Positions 21,948 through 33,946 of a stretch of DNA of 64,000 nucleotides are shown one piece after another (position 1 is the first letter of the stretch; the number at the start of each line of letters is the position of its first letter). Origin of the DNA: Suillus spraguei (lineage: Eukaryota; Basidiomycota; Agaricomycetes; Boletales; Suillaceae). The DNA lies in NCBI GenBank assembly GCA_016800925.1, contig JABCPU010000223.1, positions 1 through 64,000 of the forward strand. Direction: 5' to 3'. The notes below the pieces were generated by a model that saw only the letters and a list, made by a program, of their open reading frames with translations, did no database searches and was not told the origin of the DNA. Both the position numbers and the translations under genes were made by a program.

Positions 21948-24900
21948 TTGACGTATGTTTCTCCCAATGTACTACTAAGACTTGTACGTGCTGTAGGTGA
22001 AAGAAAAGAACTTCATGTTCCCATCACCCTTCATTCGTATACGCATCTAAAATCTGTCGACACCACCGCCGTTATAGATTCCGGAGCAGCTGGAACCTTC
22101 ATCTCAGAGGAGTTTGTGAAACTCCATGAAATCACTAAAAGAAAACTCAACAAGCCTTTCAAAGTCACAACTGCAGATGGGACCTATATCAAAGGAGGAC
22201 CGATTACACACTACTGCCTCTTAGTGGTCAAAATCAATGAACGAACCATGTATGGAAAATTCAATATCACCAAACTGGGAAGAAGGGATCAAATCCTTCT
22301 AGGGATTCCGTGGTTATGTGCAATGAACCCAAGTATAGATTGGGCTGCTGAAACACTGGTTCTCCCTCAAACAACGAAATCAGATGAAATCGAAATCGAT
22401 ATGGATGCGGATAGGAAGAAAAACGGGTTGCCCCCGGCTTTCCACTGTCACCCTAAGAAATGGCAACACTCCCAACTTCCAAGATCCCTCATTAGTCCCC
22501 CTCCTATTTCTAAAGATCCCGAACCAGAAGTACGAACACCGCGTACCATAAAACTTACTCCCCGTGTACAACTGCCACGAGCAGTATCACCAATTCCTCG
22601 CGCAGAAAAACGTAAGAACGAATCTGAGCATGAGTATCGGACCGGACCAGAACCTATTGAGCAACGGCCAATAGAAGAACAGAAGTATGGGAAGAGAAAA
22701 ACAGAAGAAGAAATTCCTGGACGGGATAAAAATGTACCGAAGTTATCCAAGTTCTATGTCCCCCTGAAAACTCTTCAACATACTCCCTCGGCTTCAATTG
22801 AGGAAATCCCTGATGAAGAAGAACCCATGCCCTCGTTGATCCCAACAGAGGATGATGACCAATTCAAAACTATGCAAGATGTCTGGCATGCACCAGAAGT
22901 CCATGAAATTTCCTCTTACGAGCTTGGAGATGGAGAATTCCTCGTGGAATACGATACCAATGGAGTTAGCATGAGAATCATTGAAGAAGTATCCATGGAT
23001 ACACCCCTTACACATGATGGAACTTCTCGACTCAAACAACTCCCCAACTACTCCACAATCTCCCTTCCTCCTCCGAAATACAGTAATAAAGCTCAGGAAT
23101 TTGCCACGGATGAGAAAGAAAAAAAAAGAAATCCTTCGAAGAATTGGTCCTGGACTATTTGCACGACTTTGCAGACGTCTTTGCTAAAGACGGATTAAAC
23201 AAACTACCCCCTGAACACCCTGGTATTGATAATCAGATCGATACTAAACCCGGTTTTATCCCTCGCACGTCTAAGGTTTACCCGCTATCGGAAAAAGAAC
23301 GCGCTGCCGTCAAAACGTTTATCAATGAAAATGTTGCGAAAGGTTTCATCTCAGTGTTAAGACTGTACTGAAGGGTAGAGAGATCCGAAGGGCTTTGGCC
23401 TCAGTTCGTGCACTGTGCCCCTTTCTTGAGTAATGCCCCTTATTTCAGGGAGGAGTTATTCGTCCGAAGACCCGGAAGGAGTTGCGTGACGGATCCGGGT
23501 GTCCGAAGGTGTTGGATATGATACATCCGAAGGTTATTCGGAACGTAAGGAGAGGACAGAGATTAAGGCTAGTTTTGGAACGAGTTCCTAACTAGAAACT
23601 AACGGAGATAGACTATCCGAAGATAGAGTCAGAGATATAGACTATAGGAATCAATCCTAAGTCTCGGAAGGTGACTTAAAGCAGAAAGTGGCTTAAGTCC
23701 GGAGGAGGCAGAATGAGTAGAATCTAAGATGATATTCGAACTAAGGTTCTATGGAGATCTACAAGTGGTTTATATACTGTAAGTATCTAAGATGGATAAT
23801 CAGCAAGTCCGGGACCGAGGGCTATGTACGAAGTGTAACGGGAGTCTATTAGTTAATGCACAGCGGATCAGTAAGCATGAATCGGAAATGAACACAGGAA
23901 ACGGATCAGTAACACAGGACAGAAATATAAACAGCCGGAATACCGGAAACAGGAGGAATGATGAAAGGAGATAGACGCAGATATACACAAGGGAGTTAAG
24001 GTGCGAGAAGTGAGCACATTCGGATGGGTGGTCCGGGCAGGATCTGTGGACCGGATGGATATGAAATCGATCAGATCTGATCGGATATGGTCAGATCTGA
24101 GATTAGAAGTATGGTATATGACACTCAGAATCGAAGTCACCCCAAGCCAGTGGCTTCTTCTTTGTGGGAAAGAAGAGTGGAGAATTGCGACCCTGTCAAG
24201 ATTATCGCTACATCAATGATTGGACGGTCAAGAATGCCTATCTGCTCCCACTCCCTATCTCCCTTGTCGCACATCTTCACAATGCACAGTTCTTTACGAA
24301 AATGGATATCCGGTCTGGCTATAACAATATTTGCATCCATCCTGATGATCGCTGGAAAGCTGCTTTTACAATGGAATTTGGCCTCTTTGAACCGAATGTC
24401 ATGTTCTTTGGCCTCTGCAATTCCCCAGCAACTTTCCAAGCATACATGAATCGCACCTTCCAGCAGGAAATCAATGAAGGATGGATGATTATCTATATGG
24501 ACGACATCTTGATTTTCTCTACAAGTATGGCAGAACATCGCGAACGGACAAGACGGGTTTTGATGAAGATATGAAAGGAACATCTGTTCTTGAAACCAGA
24601 GAAATGCACCTTCAATGCAGAAGAAGTGGAGTACCTCGGGATGATAATTTGCCCCGGACAAGTTGCTATGGATACCGCCAAAACCAAGGGCATCTCCGAA
24701 TGGCCAGTTCCGAAATCTGTAAAAGATGTTTGGTCATTCCTTGGCTTTTGCAACTTCTACCGCATGTTCATCTCCCATTACTCCAATATCGCCCGACCTC
24801 TTATCGAATTAACAAAGAAAGATAAGGTCTTTGACTGGTCATCCGAATGTATGGACACCTTTGATGAACTGAAACGACGCTTTACATCCCAACCGGTACT

Positions 24901-26820
24901 CCGTAACCCTGATCCCTCCCGACAATTTGCTATCGCTACCAATGCTTCGCTCGTAGCAACTGGCGGGGTTCTCTTGCAGACTGATGAGAATGGTGTTTAT
25001 CACCCATGTGCATATCTCTCACAGTCTTTAAACCCCGCAGAATGCAATTACCAAATCTTTGATCAGGAACTCCTTGCCGTAATCTGGGCATTGAATGAAT
25101 GGCGTCATTATCTTGAGGGAAATTCACACCCCATTCTGGTATTCACTGACCACAAAAATCTTCTGTACTTTAGAAGTGCACAGAAGCTTACACGCCGTCA
25201 AGCACATTGGCAGTTGATTCTGTCTATTTACGACATTGAACTGCATCACGTTGCAGGTACTAAATTGGCAGTACCTGATGCACTATCTCGCAGGCCCGAT
25301 TACGACTCCGGCAAAGACGATAACAAGGACCAGACACTCCTCCCTGACACTCTATTTGTTCGTCTTATTGACACCGATCTGAAGGATGTCTTATCATCCT
25401 CTGACCCCTTCGACGACCCTGTCTTCAAGACAGCATCCGATGCCCTCGATGGCGTGTGTCTTCCCCCCATGAAATCGGCACTCTCTGACTGGAAGATTGA
25501 GGAGAATGTCCTCTATTATAAGAATCATGCCTACATTCCACCGGCACACCATCCCAATATCTTGAAAAGGCATCATGATCATCCCACCGCGGGACATCCC
25601 AGTAGATTCAAAACGGAAGAACTAGTCAAACGGGAAGCCTGGTGGCCCACTATGGGTTCTTATATTCGGAAATACGTAGAGGGTTGCGCCCTTTGTCAGC
25701 AAATGAAGGCAGATACTCATCCTGTTCAGCCCCCGCTTGCCCTGATTCCCTCGTCTGCAACTCGCCCCTTTTTGCAGGTTTCTGTTGATCTCATCACTGA
25801 CCTCCCCGTCTCTGGAGGCTTTGACAGTATCATGGTTGTGGTAGACCATGGCCTTATGAAGGGGGTAATTATTATCCCTTGTTTGAAAACCATCACTTCT
25901 GAAGGCATTGCTAAACTATTCCTGAAACATGTCTATCGTTGATTTGGACTTCATGACAAAGTAATCTCGGATCAAGGCCCGCAATTCTTATCTCGCTTCT
26001 CCAAGGAACTTGCTCAACTTCTCGACTACGTCATCGCCCCTTCCACGGCTTATCACCCCCAGACTGATGGTCAAACTGAAAGGCTTAATCAAGAACTTGA
26101 AACATACCTACACATCTATTGCCGCAACAACCCTGAAAATTGGGTAGAACATCTACCAATCGCGGAATTTGTCCATAACCATCGAAAACACGATGCAAGG
26201 AACGCATCACCCTTCTATCTGATGATGGGATACGAACCACGTGCCATTCCTCATCTAATCCCCGACTCATCTGTCCCTGCGGCAGAAGATCGAGTACGAT
26301 CCCTGCAGAAGACAAGAGAAGAAGCAATCGCCTGCCATAACATTGCAATGCAGACAATGGCCGAACGATCTCAAGGGGATAAGTACACTCCATGGAAGAT
26401 AGGAGATAAGGTTTGGCTGTCCGCTGCTAATCTTAGACTCAAACTCCCATCAAGGAAACTTGCGCCAAAATGATACGGACCTTTCCCAATCATTGATGTC
26501 TTATCACCCATCACATTTACACTCAAACTCCCTACGCAGTGGAAAATTCATCCCACGTTCCACACTTCCATCTTATCGTCCTATAGCAAAACAGACGTAC
26601 ACGGTCCGAACTTCCCCGAACCACCACCTGACATCATTGAAGAAGAAGAAGAAGAATACGAAGTAGAAGCAATTCTTTCTCACAAGGGAACCGGCATTCG
26701 CCGACGCTATCTCGTTTCCTGGAAAGGATATTCATCAGGAGATAACAAATGGCTCCCAGAAAAGAACTTGAAGAACTCCGCTCGAATCCTGAATGCTTAT
26801 AAGCAGCAACACTCCCTCTG
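21948..26820 (+). pseudogene. family C copy 2 pol: protease, RT, RNase H, integrase, chromodomain
   Basis: Protease near 22070-22110 has VIDSGAAGTFI (Asp-Ser-Gly). A long Pro/Glu-rich linker follows, then the start of RT (23144-23354). The A solo LTR 23355-24123 interrupts RT, which resumes in frame at 24129 and has [10 protein letters not shown] near 24496. RNase H covers about 24930-25240 (FTDHKNLLYF). Integrase and chromodomain run to 26820 (YLVSWKGYSSGDNKWLPE). Stops: TGA at about 24572, TGA at about 25940 where copy 1 has CGA, and TGA at about 26470 where copy 1 has CGA. The element cannot make a full Pol. Confidence 0.88.
23355..24123 (-). mobile_element. solo LTR, family A, reversed (769 bp)
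   Basis: TGTTAAGACTGTACT to ATGGTATATGACA (reverse complement of LTR A), with perfect duplication CTCAG at 23350-23354 and 24124-24128. Without it the RT reading frame is continuous (KGFIS joined to [16 protein letters not shown]). Confidence 0.97.
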
Positions 26821-26875
26821 ATTATTCTTTAGTCAATCAAACCGCACCAGCACTTGATCAACTAAACCCCTCTAA

Positions 26876-28345
26876 ATGTCTTTCCCCACTGCATACATCA
26901 CCCCCGTCACTGTTGCTAACAATGACTCCGACTCCGATGCACAAAACTACGGAACCCTTACCACTGAAATCGACAACACTTCCTACATTGAAGCTGCCCT
27001 TCTATGTGAAGGACACACTCTTGAAATCGAAAGAATCCTCACTGAAAGAGGCGCCTTCCCCGCTCTACTCCTTGTTAACATCATTCGCACCGCAGCCCTC
27101 GTTGAAGCCACTGCCAACGAGACCACAGAAATCACATACCGCCATCGTCTCCTTCATCTTCAAAAACGCATTCGTTCTTATGCTATGCTGTTGCTTCCCA
27201 ATTCTTTTAAAAGCGATGTTGAAGAAGCTATTCACATCGTGGCCAAACGTCGAGCAGGTGTTGCTCAACCTCCCTCTCCGCAGGAAGATACGCCACTTCC
27301 TATTCCAGCACCCTCTTCTTCGCGCATGTATACTAGTCTTGACGCCCTTGCTGGCTTATGTACTGCTGTCCAAGAGATTGGACAGCTCACCAACACGGCT
27401 GTCGAAACCATCCAGCAATCAGTCACTGAAACTAGAGCGGCCAGGAACTTAGTTGAAGAAGCCATCACTGATCTGCAACAAGCGCAAGCCGACCTCGCCT
27501 CTCCACGTACCCCATCTCCTATTGAACAACCAACCTCACCGCCCCCCGTTATAGTCACCTATGAACATCCTGTTGGGCTATATGAACCTTGCACAGAAGA
27601 ACAGTGTGAGGCCGCAAAACTATTAGGAGTCCCTGTCACTGAGTTGGTAGTGCTTGGCCCTCGACTTCGAGACCTTCATATCCACCTCCCCATGTCTATT
27701 CCGTCATCATTTGGTCCAATGGATCCTGTCTCGCCAGTCTTAGTAAAAGACTTCAGCATCACCTCTCCTTCTTCTTCCGACGAACTTCTTGCGGTTGCTG
27801 AACGAGGAACCACCCCTGATCTCCCAACGTCAGCATACGCTCTCTCCCCTGACCAGCAGGCACAGCTCAGGCGCAACAACACCCTTGCCTTAAAACGTAT
27901 GAAACGGAATAAGGGGAAGAAGCGCGCCAGATCCACTAGTCCCAAACCCATCATTTCACCATCACCATTATGCAAGTCCATTTCCAATCCCGATGAAAAC
28001 ATGAAATGTCGCATCTGTGGACTACTTGGGCATCGTCAAAAGAACTGTGCAGAATACCAGTGCAGGGTTTGTAGATACTGGTCGCCTACCCATCTATCCA
28101 TTTATTGTCCTCGACGAGTTGGGACTCCTCCCTTTATGTTAACTTGGAAAGATGACGGATTCTACGACGCACTTCATTCTTGGGAACGACAGCTTGACAA
28201 TGAACGAATTCAAGTGGAGAAAAGGAGGGACTCTAAACGACGCGCCGGTGCTAAAGAAGCCGCGTATATGAGGAGTGGATCCTTCGCTGATGAGGACTAC
28301 GAGTATAGTGATGATCCTGTTTACTATGAGAACCAGGACGAGTAA
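26876..28345 (+). CDS. family C extra ORF downstream of pol, CCHC zinc-knuckle protein (489 aa)
   Basis: Uninterrupted frame from ATG 26876 to the stop at 28343-28345, between the chromodomain and the polypurine tract. Residues about 1-110 are moderately conserved and helical. Residues 150-200 form a helix (AVQEIGQLTNTAVETI and following). A Pro/Ser-rich linker follows, then a basic patch (KRMKRNKGKKRARS), then at about 379-392 a CCHC knuckle CRICGLLGHRQKNC, with two further Cys pairs (CRVC, YCP). The C-terminus is acidic and tyrosine-rich. It is intact while gag and pol of the same copy are broken. Knuckles of this kind bind nucleic acid; whether it acts as a second Gag-like or regulatory protein is unknown. 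Confidence 0.75.
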   Translation: MSFPTAYITPVTVANNDSDSDAQNYGTLTTEIDNTSYIEAALLCEGHTLEIERILTERGAFPALLLVNIIRTAALVEATANETTEITYRHRLLHLQKRIRSYAMLLLPNSFKSDVEEAIHIVAKRRAGVAQPPSPQEDTPLPIPAPSSSRMYTSLDALAGLCTAVQEIGQLTNTAVETIQQSVTETRAARNLVEEAITDLQQAQADLASPRTPSPIEQPTSPPPVIVTYEHPVGLYEPCTEEQCEAAKLLGVPVTELVVLGPRLRDLHIHLPMSIPSSFGPMDPVSPVLVKDFSITSPSSSDELLAVAERGTTPDLPTSAYALSPDQQAQLRRNNTLALKRMKRNKGKKRARSTSPKPIISPSPLCKSISNPDENMKCRICGLLGHRQKNCAEYQCRVCRYWSPTHLSIYCPRRVGTPPFMLTWKDDGFYDALHSWERQLDNERIQVEKRRDSKRRAGAKEAAYMRSGSFADEDYEYSDDPVYYENQDE

Positions 28346-28363
28346 AGTCGGTGACTTTATGTG

Positions 28364-28377
28364 TAAAATGGGGGTAA
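28364..28377 (+). promoter_or_regulatory. polypurine tract, family C
   Basis: AAAATGGGGGTAA immediately precedes the 3' LTR; the equivalent in copy 1 is AAAAAGGGGGTAA. This is the expected position for plus-strand priming. Confidence 0.75.
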
Positions 28378-28850
28378 TGTTACAATCGTATGTGCCCCTA
28401 TTCATTTTCTTCCTCCTTTACGTTGTACATTACGTAACATGACTCTGATTCATATGCTCAATGCATCTGTACTATAGTTGCCTTCCTTCTTTGGATACGC
28501 ACTTACATTCCCACGTCTCTCTTGGTCCGTGCGCACATATTGGCCTATTTAAGCACGTTGTATTACGCTTGTATACTTTACTTTAATCTTACTGGGTTTT
28601 ACCTGGAATATCCTTCGCTTAGGTCTCCAACCTAAGTCGTCTTGAATCGTCTCTAAGTCTAAGCACTCCTTAGTCTTAGTCTCTATTCTCGCAGAACCTC
28701 TTAGACTTGTCTTTGAGGCCGAACCCTTGATCGTACTCAGAACGTGTTCCTTGTACTTTCACCTTGTCCTCTCCTGGACATTGTAGAACCTCCCAGCAGA
28801 CCGTCTGTGTCTTTTCACTGTCGCTGGTGACGCCACCCCAGTTCATAACA
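28378..28850 (+). mobile_element. 3' LTR of family C copy 2
   Basis: 473 bp, same length as the 5' LTR, ending CAGTTCATAACA (CGTAACA in the 5' copy). The right flank is a truncated DDE-transposase gene, unrelated to the left flank. Confidence 0.93.
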
Positions 28851-28910
28851 GCACCCAACGAACTTCCTGATGGTCATGTGCATAAAATGTTGACTCATTG
28901 TGAAACCATA

Positions 28911-30052
28911 TGACAACTCAGTGTGACCTCACATGATCATGTGGATCCCCCTCCTCCATCATAATGTCATCCTCTCTCCAATTGCAAAGCCGGTGTGCAA
29001 AACTTTTCCATATTGGCAGGAAAACATTTTGATGGTATGTGACAACATCATCACATTCATGACCATCAACATATTGTCCCTTCTTCTCCTCCCTCCAGCA
29101 ATAATCAAGCTTGAACATCCACCATTGTGCGGTTGCTAACGAGACTGTTTTCTTCAGACCATGATGTGCCTGAATCTCGGGTCTTTTCAGGTAATCCACG
29201 ATGTCCTGGGCCCTCACATATTTTCCGATGCTCTGCAAATGAAGCTTAATGTCAGTTGCCAATACCTTGTCATCAATGCAGGAGGTCTTGTGATTCCCAT
29301 ACTTGTGTGTTGGTAGGTTGGTTCAATTGTTGATATATATCCCTTGACCATGTCTGCAGGTTTCGACTAAGCCACTCATGTCCATGCAGAAAATGAGCTG
29401 TTTCATCAGCTGCCTGAGTCCACTTTCCCCCTGCGCTATTTTTGGCATGAGAAGTGCCATTGTCATTAATGTCAACATACTTCCACAGGAATTTCTCCAT
29501 CAATTCAAGTCTCTCTTTAAATGTGGGATCAAAGTCTGGCTGTTTGTAGCCAGTCCTATCATTCCAAGGAGGGCAAAGTAGATTTTGGAGATCTGTCAAT
29601 GCTGCCCTTGCCTCCAGGATTGCTGGGGGGATCTGTGGTCCATACAGATTGCCATATCTTTGCTCTTCACTATTTTTAGTGAGTTCAAGTTCATCATTCT
29701 CATCATTAGTCTCGTCATCCATGGAACCATCAGAGAATTCATTAATGACCTCTTCAAGAAGGACATTAAGCGGCCATGCCTCAGGCCCTTCTCTCCACAG
29801 AACACCTCCAATTGCCACCATGTCTTCCTCATCTTCAACATCCTCACAGGTCACTCCAGGATGAGACTGTGGCTGGTGCTCAGGCTGTCTACTCACTACA
29901 GGCCTGGGTGAGCAAGGTATGCTGCTGACTTGAGGAAGGGAGTGGTCAACCAAACTTGAAGGGTCTATTCGGCAAAGCAAAAAAACATGCAGCTTGATGC
30001 AGGAGTGTTGTTGGCAAGTTTGCAATGTCAGCCAGCATGGCAGAACCTCCAA
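28911..30052 (-). pseudogene. DDE-type transposase gene fragment (N-terminal part)
   Basis: On the minus strand a first open part (30052-29273) is acidic, followed by a segment with PPWNDRTGYKQPDFDPTFKE. After a 1-base frame shift near 29290 a second open part (to 28918) has ATDIKLHLQSIGKYVRAQDI, an HTH-like LKKTVSLATAQWWM, and KGQYVDGHECDDVVTYHQNV. I associate this combination with basidiomycete DDE superfamily endonucleases of transposons. The catalytic domain is missing: the sequence ends at the family-C LTR (28850). Confidence 0.6.
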
Positions 30053-30935
30053 ACCATGTTCGCAGGGTGGATACTATTGCTTCATTGGTATGTACAGACT
30101 TGCAGGGACTTGAGGGCACATCCAGGTGAGACTTGGAGTTGGTGGTTGAGAATGAGTTCTGACATGTAATCTGTCAATATCAGCAGTACATGGTAAACTC
30201 ATCTATCACTCACTGTCTCGGACTCACTGACACCATCCAATTTCTGCTTCTTGCGCTTGCGAGCCTTCTCCAGATTATGGCACCATGCCTTCCACTTTGC
30301 ATTTTTGGATGGCATATGGGGTCTGTTGTCTTGCATCGCGTCGCATCAATGGCTCGTAGAGATGCCGAATGCCAACCATTATTTGTATTCTCTTGCTATC
30401 AGGGTGCCAGTCCCATAAATTCAAAAACTAAATCAATTTTGGTTGGATGGTCAAACAAGAAAACCCAAAATCTCTGCAATAACTCTTTCGAATTTTCCAT
30501 GTAGCCATTTCTAAATTCACTTAGTTGTTGGTTTGTAGTTGAATAAAATCCCAAATGTCACGAAAAATCATGTTTAGTCATGTGACATTGTATGGATTCG
30601 CATGAAGCCTACCTTATGTTGAGTGGCTATGAAAAATTGTCGAGCTTGCTTGTCCAAGACTGTATCTATTCCTTTGTCATATGATCTACAATTACAATAT
30701 ATATTTTAAATATTTTACATTAAATAAAGCTAGCTAAACCTTTGTCATATGCGAGTCAGATGAGTGATGTTCTGACATAGCTTGGGCCCATGCAAGCCAT
30801 GGCCCACATGGAAAATGAACTGTCAATGAGTTTGAGATTAACAATGCAGAGCTGCGAAGTGCACAGAGAAGACACCGCACCTACATCCAGACGTGTATTC
30901 CTCGATAAATACAACGGTAACAATCTGATAACTTT
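30053..30935. other. intergenic, no supported gene
   Basis: Contains leftovers of the transposase upstream region and an AT-rich stretch (about 30540-30760) before the P450 3' end. No frame with recognisable content. Confidence 0.4.
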
Positions 30936-32738
30936 CTAGTGTCGTACGTCATAGCGAAGAGTCACAGCTTCCTTAACCTGAAGCACCCTAAACAATGCAT
31001 CTTCGAGCTGCTCTGGAGCTCTTCGAACAGGTTTCCCCCCTTCATCTAGAATCTGTATATCGAATTTCGATAAAATGAGGATAGTGATAATCTTCATGGT
31101 AATGTTTGCGACTCTTCTTCCAGGACACACGTGACGACCACTACCCCACCCCAAGAATGTCGTTCCATGCTGTTGCCGCTCGTGAACTGCATCGGCAGAG
31201 AAGTTCTCAGGGTTGAATTCTTTGGGTGCCGGATAGAAACAGGGGTTGTCGTGAATGTCGGCGGTTGGGAACATGACAAAGGCTCCATGGGGGACGCGTT
31301 TCTGATCTACGAAAATGTCATCTCCTATGTTTTTTCGTAGAAGAGGACCTTTGAAAAGCATGCGCAGCGTTTCTAAAATGCAGCAATCGAGGATCGGCGT
31401 CTGCTTTTCTATTGAAGCCATAGCAAGGAGCTGTTGGGGGGTATCGTGGTAGGGTCCAAAGGTGTGCGAGTCTTCATATAACTGTCTGGCTTCATGTTGG
31501 ACGAGTGACTTCCATTTCGGGTTGGCCTCTAAATAAATGAGGATCCAAGTGACTACATTCCCAGTGTTGGTTGTGGCACCAACAAGCAGCATGGCAAGTA
31601 ACTATGATAAAACATGTTATACTGTGGGTTGACGCTTTACAAAATATTGGTCACTGACCGCAGTCGTCTCAGTGAGGGAGAGACCTTTGTCCATCATGGC
31701 CTGTAGTGGGTCGTCTTCACGACGGCCGTTCTCTTTTCTGGAGAGAACAACCGCAGAAATCATGCGGTATAATTGCACTCCAGCGACCAACTTCTTCAGT
31801 CTAGCTGGAGTTGGGAACCAAGGAAATAAAACGGATGTATGAGACGAGCCAGTCTCGAGCCGCTTGAAAATACTAATCAAGGCTTGGATTTTCCTTGGAT
31901 CTTCGGAGAACTCGTGGCATACTGTGATTCTTGCGACCAAGGTAAAAACAATCTGCGATATTTCAATTACCCGCGCCACTTAATAGAGAAGGCTGAAGCT
32001 ACCTCATTGAGGCTTGTGAAAGGATTGTTCGCTCCATCATCTCCCCACTTTTCAAGCACCCGCAAAGCGTCTTCGACCAGTAATGGCGATACTAGGGGCG
32101 TTTTAAGTTTAGCGAACGATATTCGACCTTGCAGACCTGCAACTCACAACTTTCCAATACACTGGAGCTAAAGAATTTTGACATCATGCTTCCCAAGTCT
32201 CCAAATGAGTTAACTGTACGAGAAATATCATCAAGCTCCGAATTCTGTTTGAAGTTCTGTGAGCACGAAATTGAACGAAAGATTTAGATAACACTTTCCA
32301 ATAATCTATATCCGGCCATAAAGTCCAGCCCTATAAAGATGAAGATTATTCTACGGTTTGATCCGAACCGAGTGCAAACAGGCAAACCTCGTGTAAAGAA
32401 CGCATCTCTCCCTGAAATTCCGCGTAACACCACGATCGTGTTCTGTTGTTTATGATGCCATCAATTAAAATCAGTAGCAGTGACGAATGCTTAGCACTAG
32501 GAACACTCACACCTAGAATGCGAAAGGAAAAAATGGAGTCCTCCGCCCATGTCATTGAATGTTTCAAAAATCGGTATGGATGTATAAAAAAGCCAGTACT
32601 TCCAATGTACCATATGCCTGATTTCCTAGGGATATCCAAAGATGTCAAGTGTCCATGGTTATCTGTTCCATGGCCGAAGTACAGGATTAATAGGATGACC
32701 GGTAAGACGAGAAGGATGGCTGTCAGTAGTGCAATCAT
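30936..32738 (-). CDS. cytochrome P450 monooxygenase
   Basis: Haem-thiolate monooxygenase, probably ER-anchored. Start ATG at 32738, stop TAG at 30936-30938. An N-terminal membrane anchor (LLTAILLVLPVILLILYF) is followed by a short exon series. One intron is clear: GTAGCT...TCGCAG between LNE and IVFTLVARITVC (about 32006-31954). The last exon (31592-30936) has the I-helix motif variant VGATTNT, the K-helix ExxR as ETLR, and the haem loop FLGWGSGRHVCPGR with the Cys ligand. Neighbours do not suggest a biosynthetic cluster, and the substrate cannot be told. Exon limits between 32520 and 32110 are not resolved, so small defects there are possible. Confidence 0.8.
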
Positions 32739-33946
32739 TTACAAGTCAAGTGAGTGCTGTTCGAGGATTCGTACTTAAAAGCCCTGTCGTTTATCCTATA
32801 AACGATCACCCAGATCAGTTGGTTACTGTTACCATATTTAATGCACTGCCTGTATAACATTATCAATATCACAACATGCACGAGGCTCATGATGGAGATG
32901 TAACATTATGCACATGCTTGGCAGTGTGTGAGAGAGAAAGAATTTCAAATACCACAAAAAACACTGAAAACTGTTAAGCCTCGGGAGTCGGCAGCGCCAC
33001 CCAGCGGAGTGCCCGGAGACTACTGTATCAACGAATATAATTTACCTGGTGGCTTCCCACAGCCTACAGTATTTAGATTCTCAGTACTGTACTTAGACTA
33101 GTGGATATCCGACGTACCATATGCCTGGCTTGCTATGGAGGATTCGTCAGTAGTATCTATACCTATTCCGAAGCACGAAATGTCAGTATGTATACTGTAA
33201 ACGTATTAACTGACAATATTTCAACATCATCACGGTGGCATTAAGATGATTCGACGGTGAATTGTATCAAACAAGTTTTAGATGTGCCCTGTCGCGCCCT
33301 AACAACAAAAGATGTGGTGCTACCTGTGGGCTGTACTGGGTGACTTTCCGCAGGCTAGCGTAGAAAAGAATCTCAAAATAAGTGAGGCAGGATAATCTGT
33401 GACAAAATACTATACCGGTTTAGGCTAGTATAACAATATCCACTGCCACTATGGATGATTTGACAATTCAATTTCTGCAGAACAAAGCAGAGTTGCCAGG
33501 AGGCAATGATGATGCGCTGGCCATTGCTACCACTGTGTACACGTGTAAACCTGATGCTCATCGCATCGCTGATGCAGTCGGCAGGATATGACGTAAACAT
33601 TGAAACCTCTTCTCCGGGCAGAAAAGTTTCGGGCGCACTACGGCAAAGCTGGTGATGAACAGACGGCACGTCGGATATTAAAATCCACTTCAACGTTCAA
33701 CTCAATCAGTGATGTGTAGAGACAGTACACAACCACAACTCTGAGAGCTTGCCATTCTGGGGTACTTCACGCGCCCAAAATATTGTAACAAGCTGGACCT
33801 TTTGTTTGTCGAGCTCAAGTAATCAAAAGCGGTGACTGGTCTATCGATATGAAAGTAGACTTACTACTTACTATCCATAATTCAAATTCATCCATCTAAC
33901 GCCAGATCGCTTACTAAGCGACCCTACTTATCTTTCACCCTTTGCG
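32739..33946. other. intergenic region between P450 and TSR2
   Basis: About 1.2 kb without a supported gene. It is the shared upstream region of the divergent P450 and TSR2 genes. A short motif GTACCATATGCCTG occurs near 33113, with a close match inside the P450 first exon near 32607. Confidence 0.45.

Larger units (their letters stand above)
20495..28850 (+). mobile_element. Ty3/gypsy chromovirus, family C, copy 2 (two LTRs)
   Basis: 473-bp LTRs at 20495-20967 and 28378-28850 enclose gag, pol and an additional ORF. An A solo LTR (23355-24123) interrupts the reverse transcriptase. The flanking five bases differ (ACAAC left, GCACC right), and the left flank is a truncated B LTR whose remainder is not found on the right, so one end was rearranged after insertion. 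The two LTRs differ at 11 sites by eye, all transitions and 10 at CpG. Confidence 0.93.

Noticed and set aside
23792..24219. Small frames between the two halves of the family-C reverse transcriptase
   Set aside because: They lie within the A solo LTR 23355-24123 and recur in every A LTR.
33373..33693. 106-codon minus-strand frame between P450 and TSR2
   Set aside because: No recognisable domain, atypical composition, and no intron or neighbour support.
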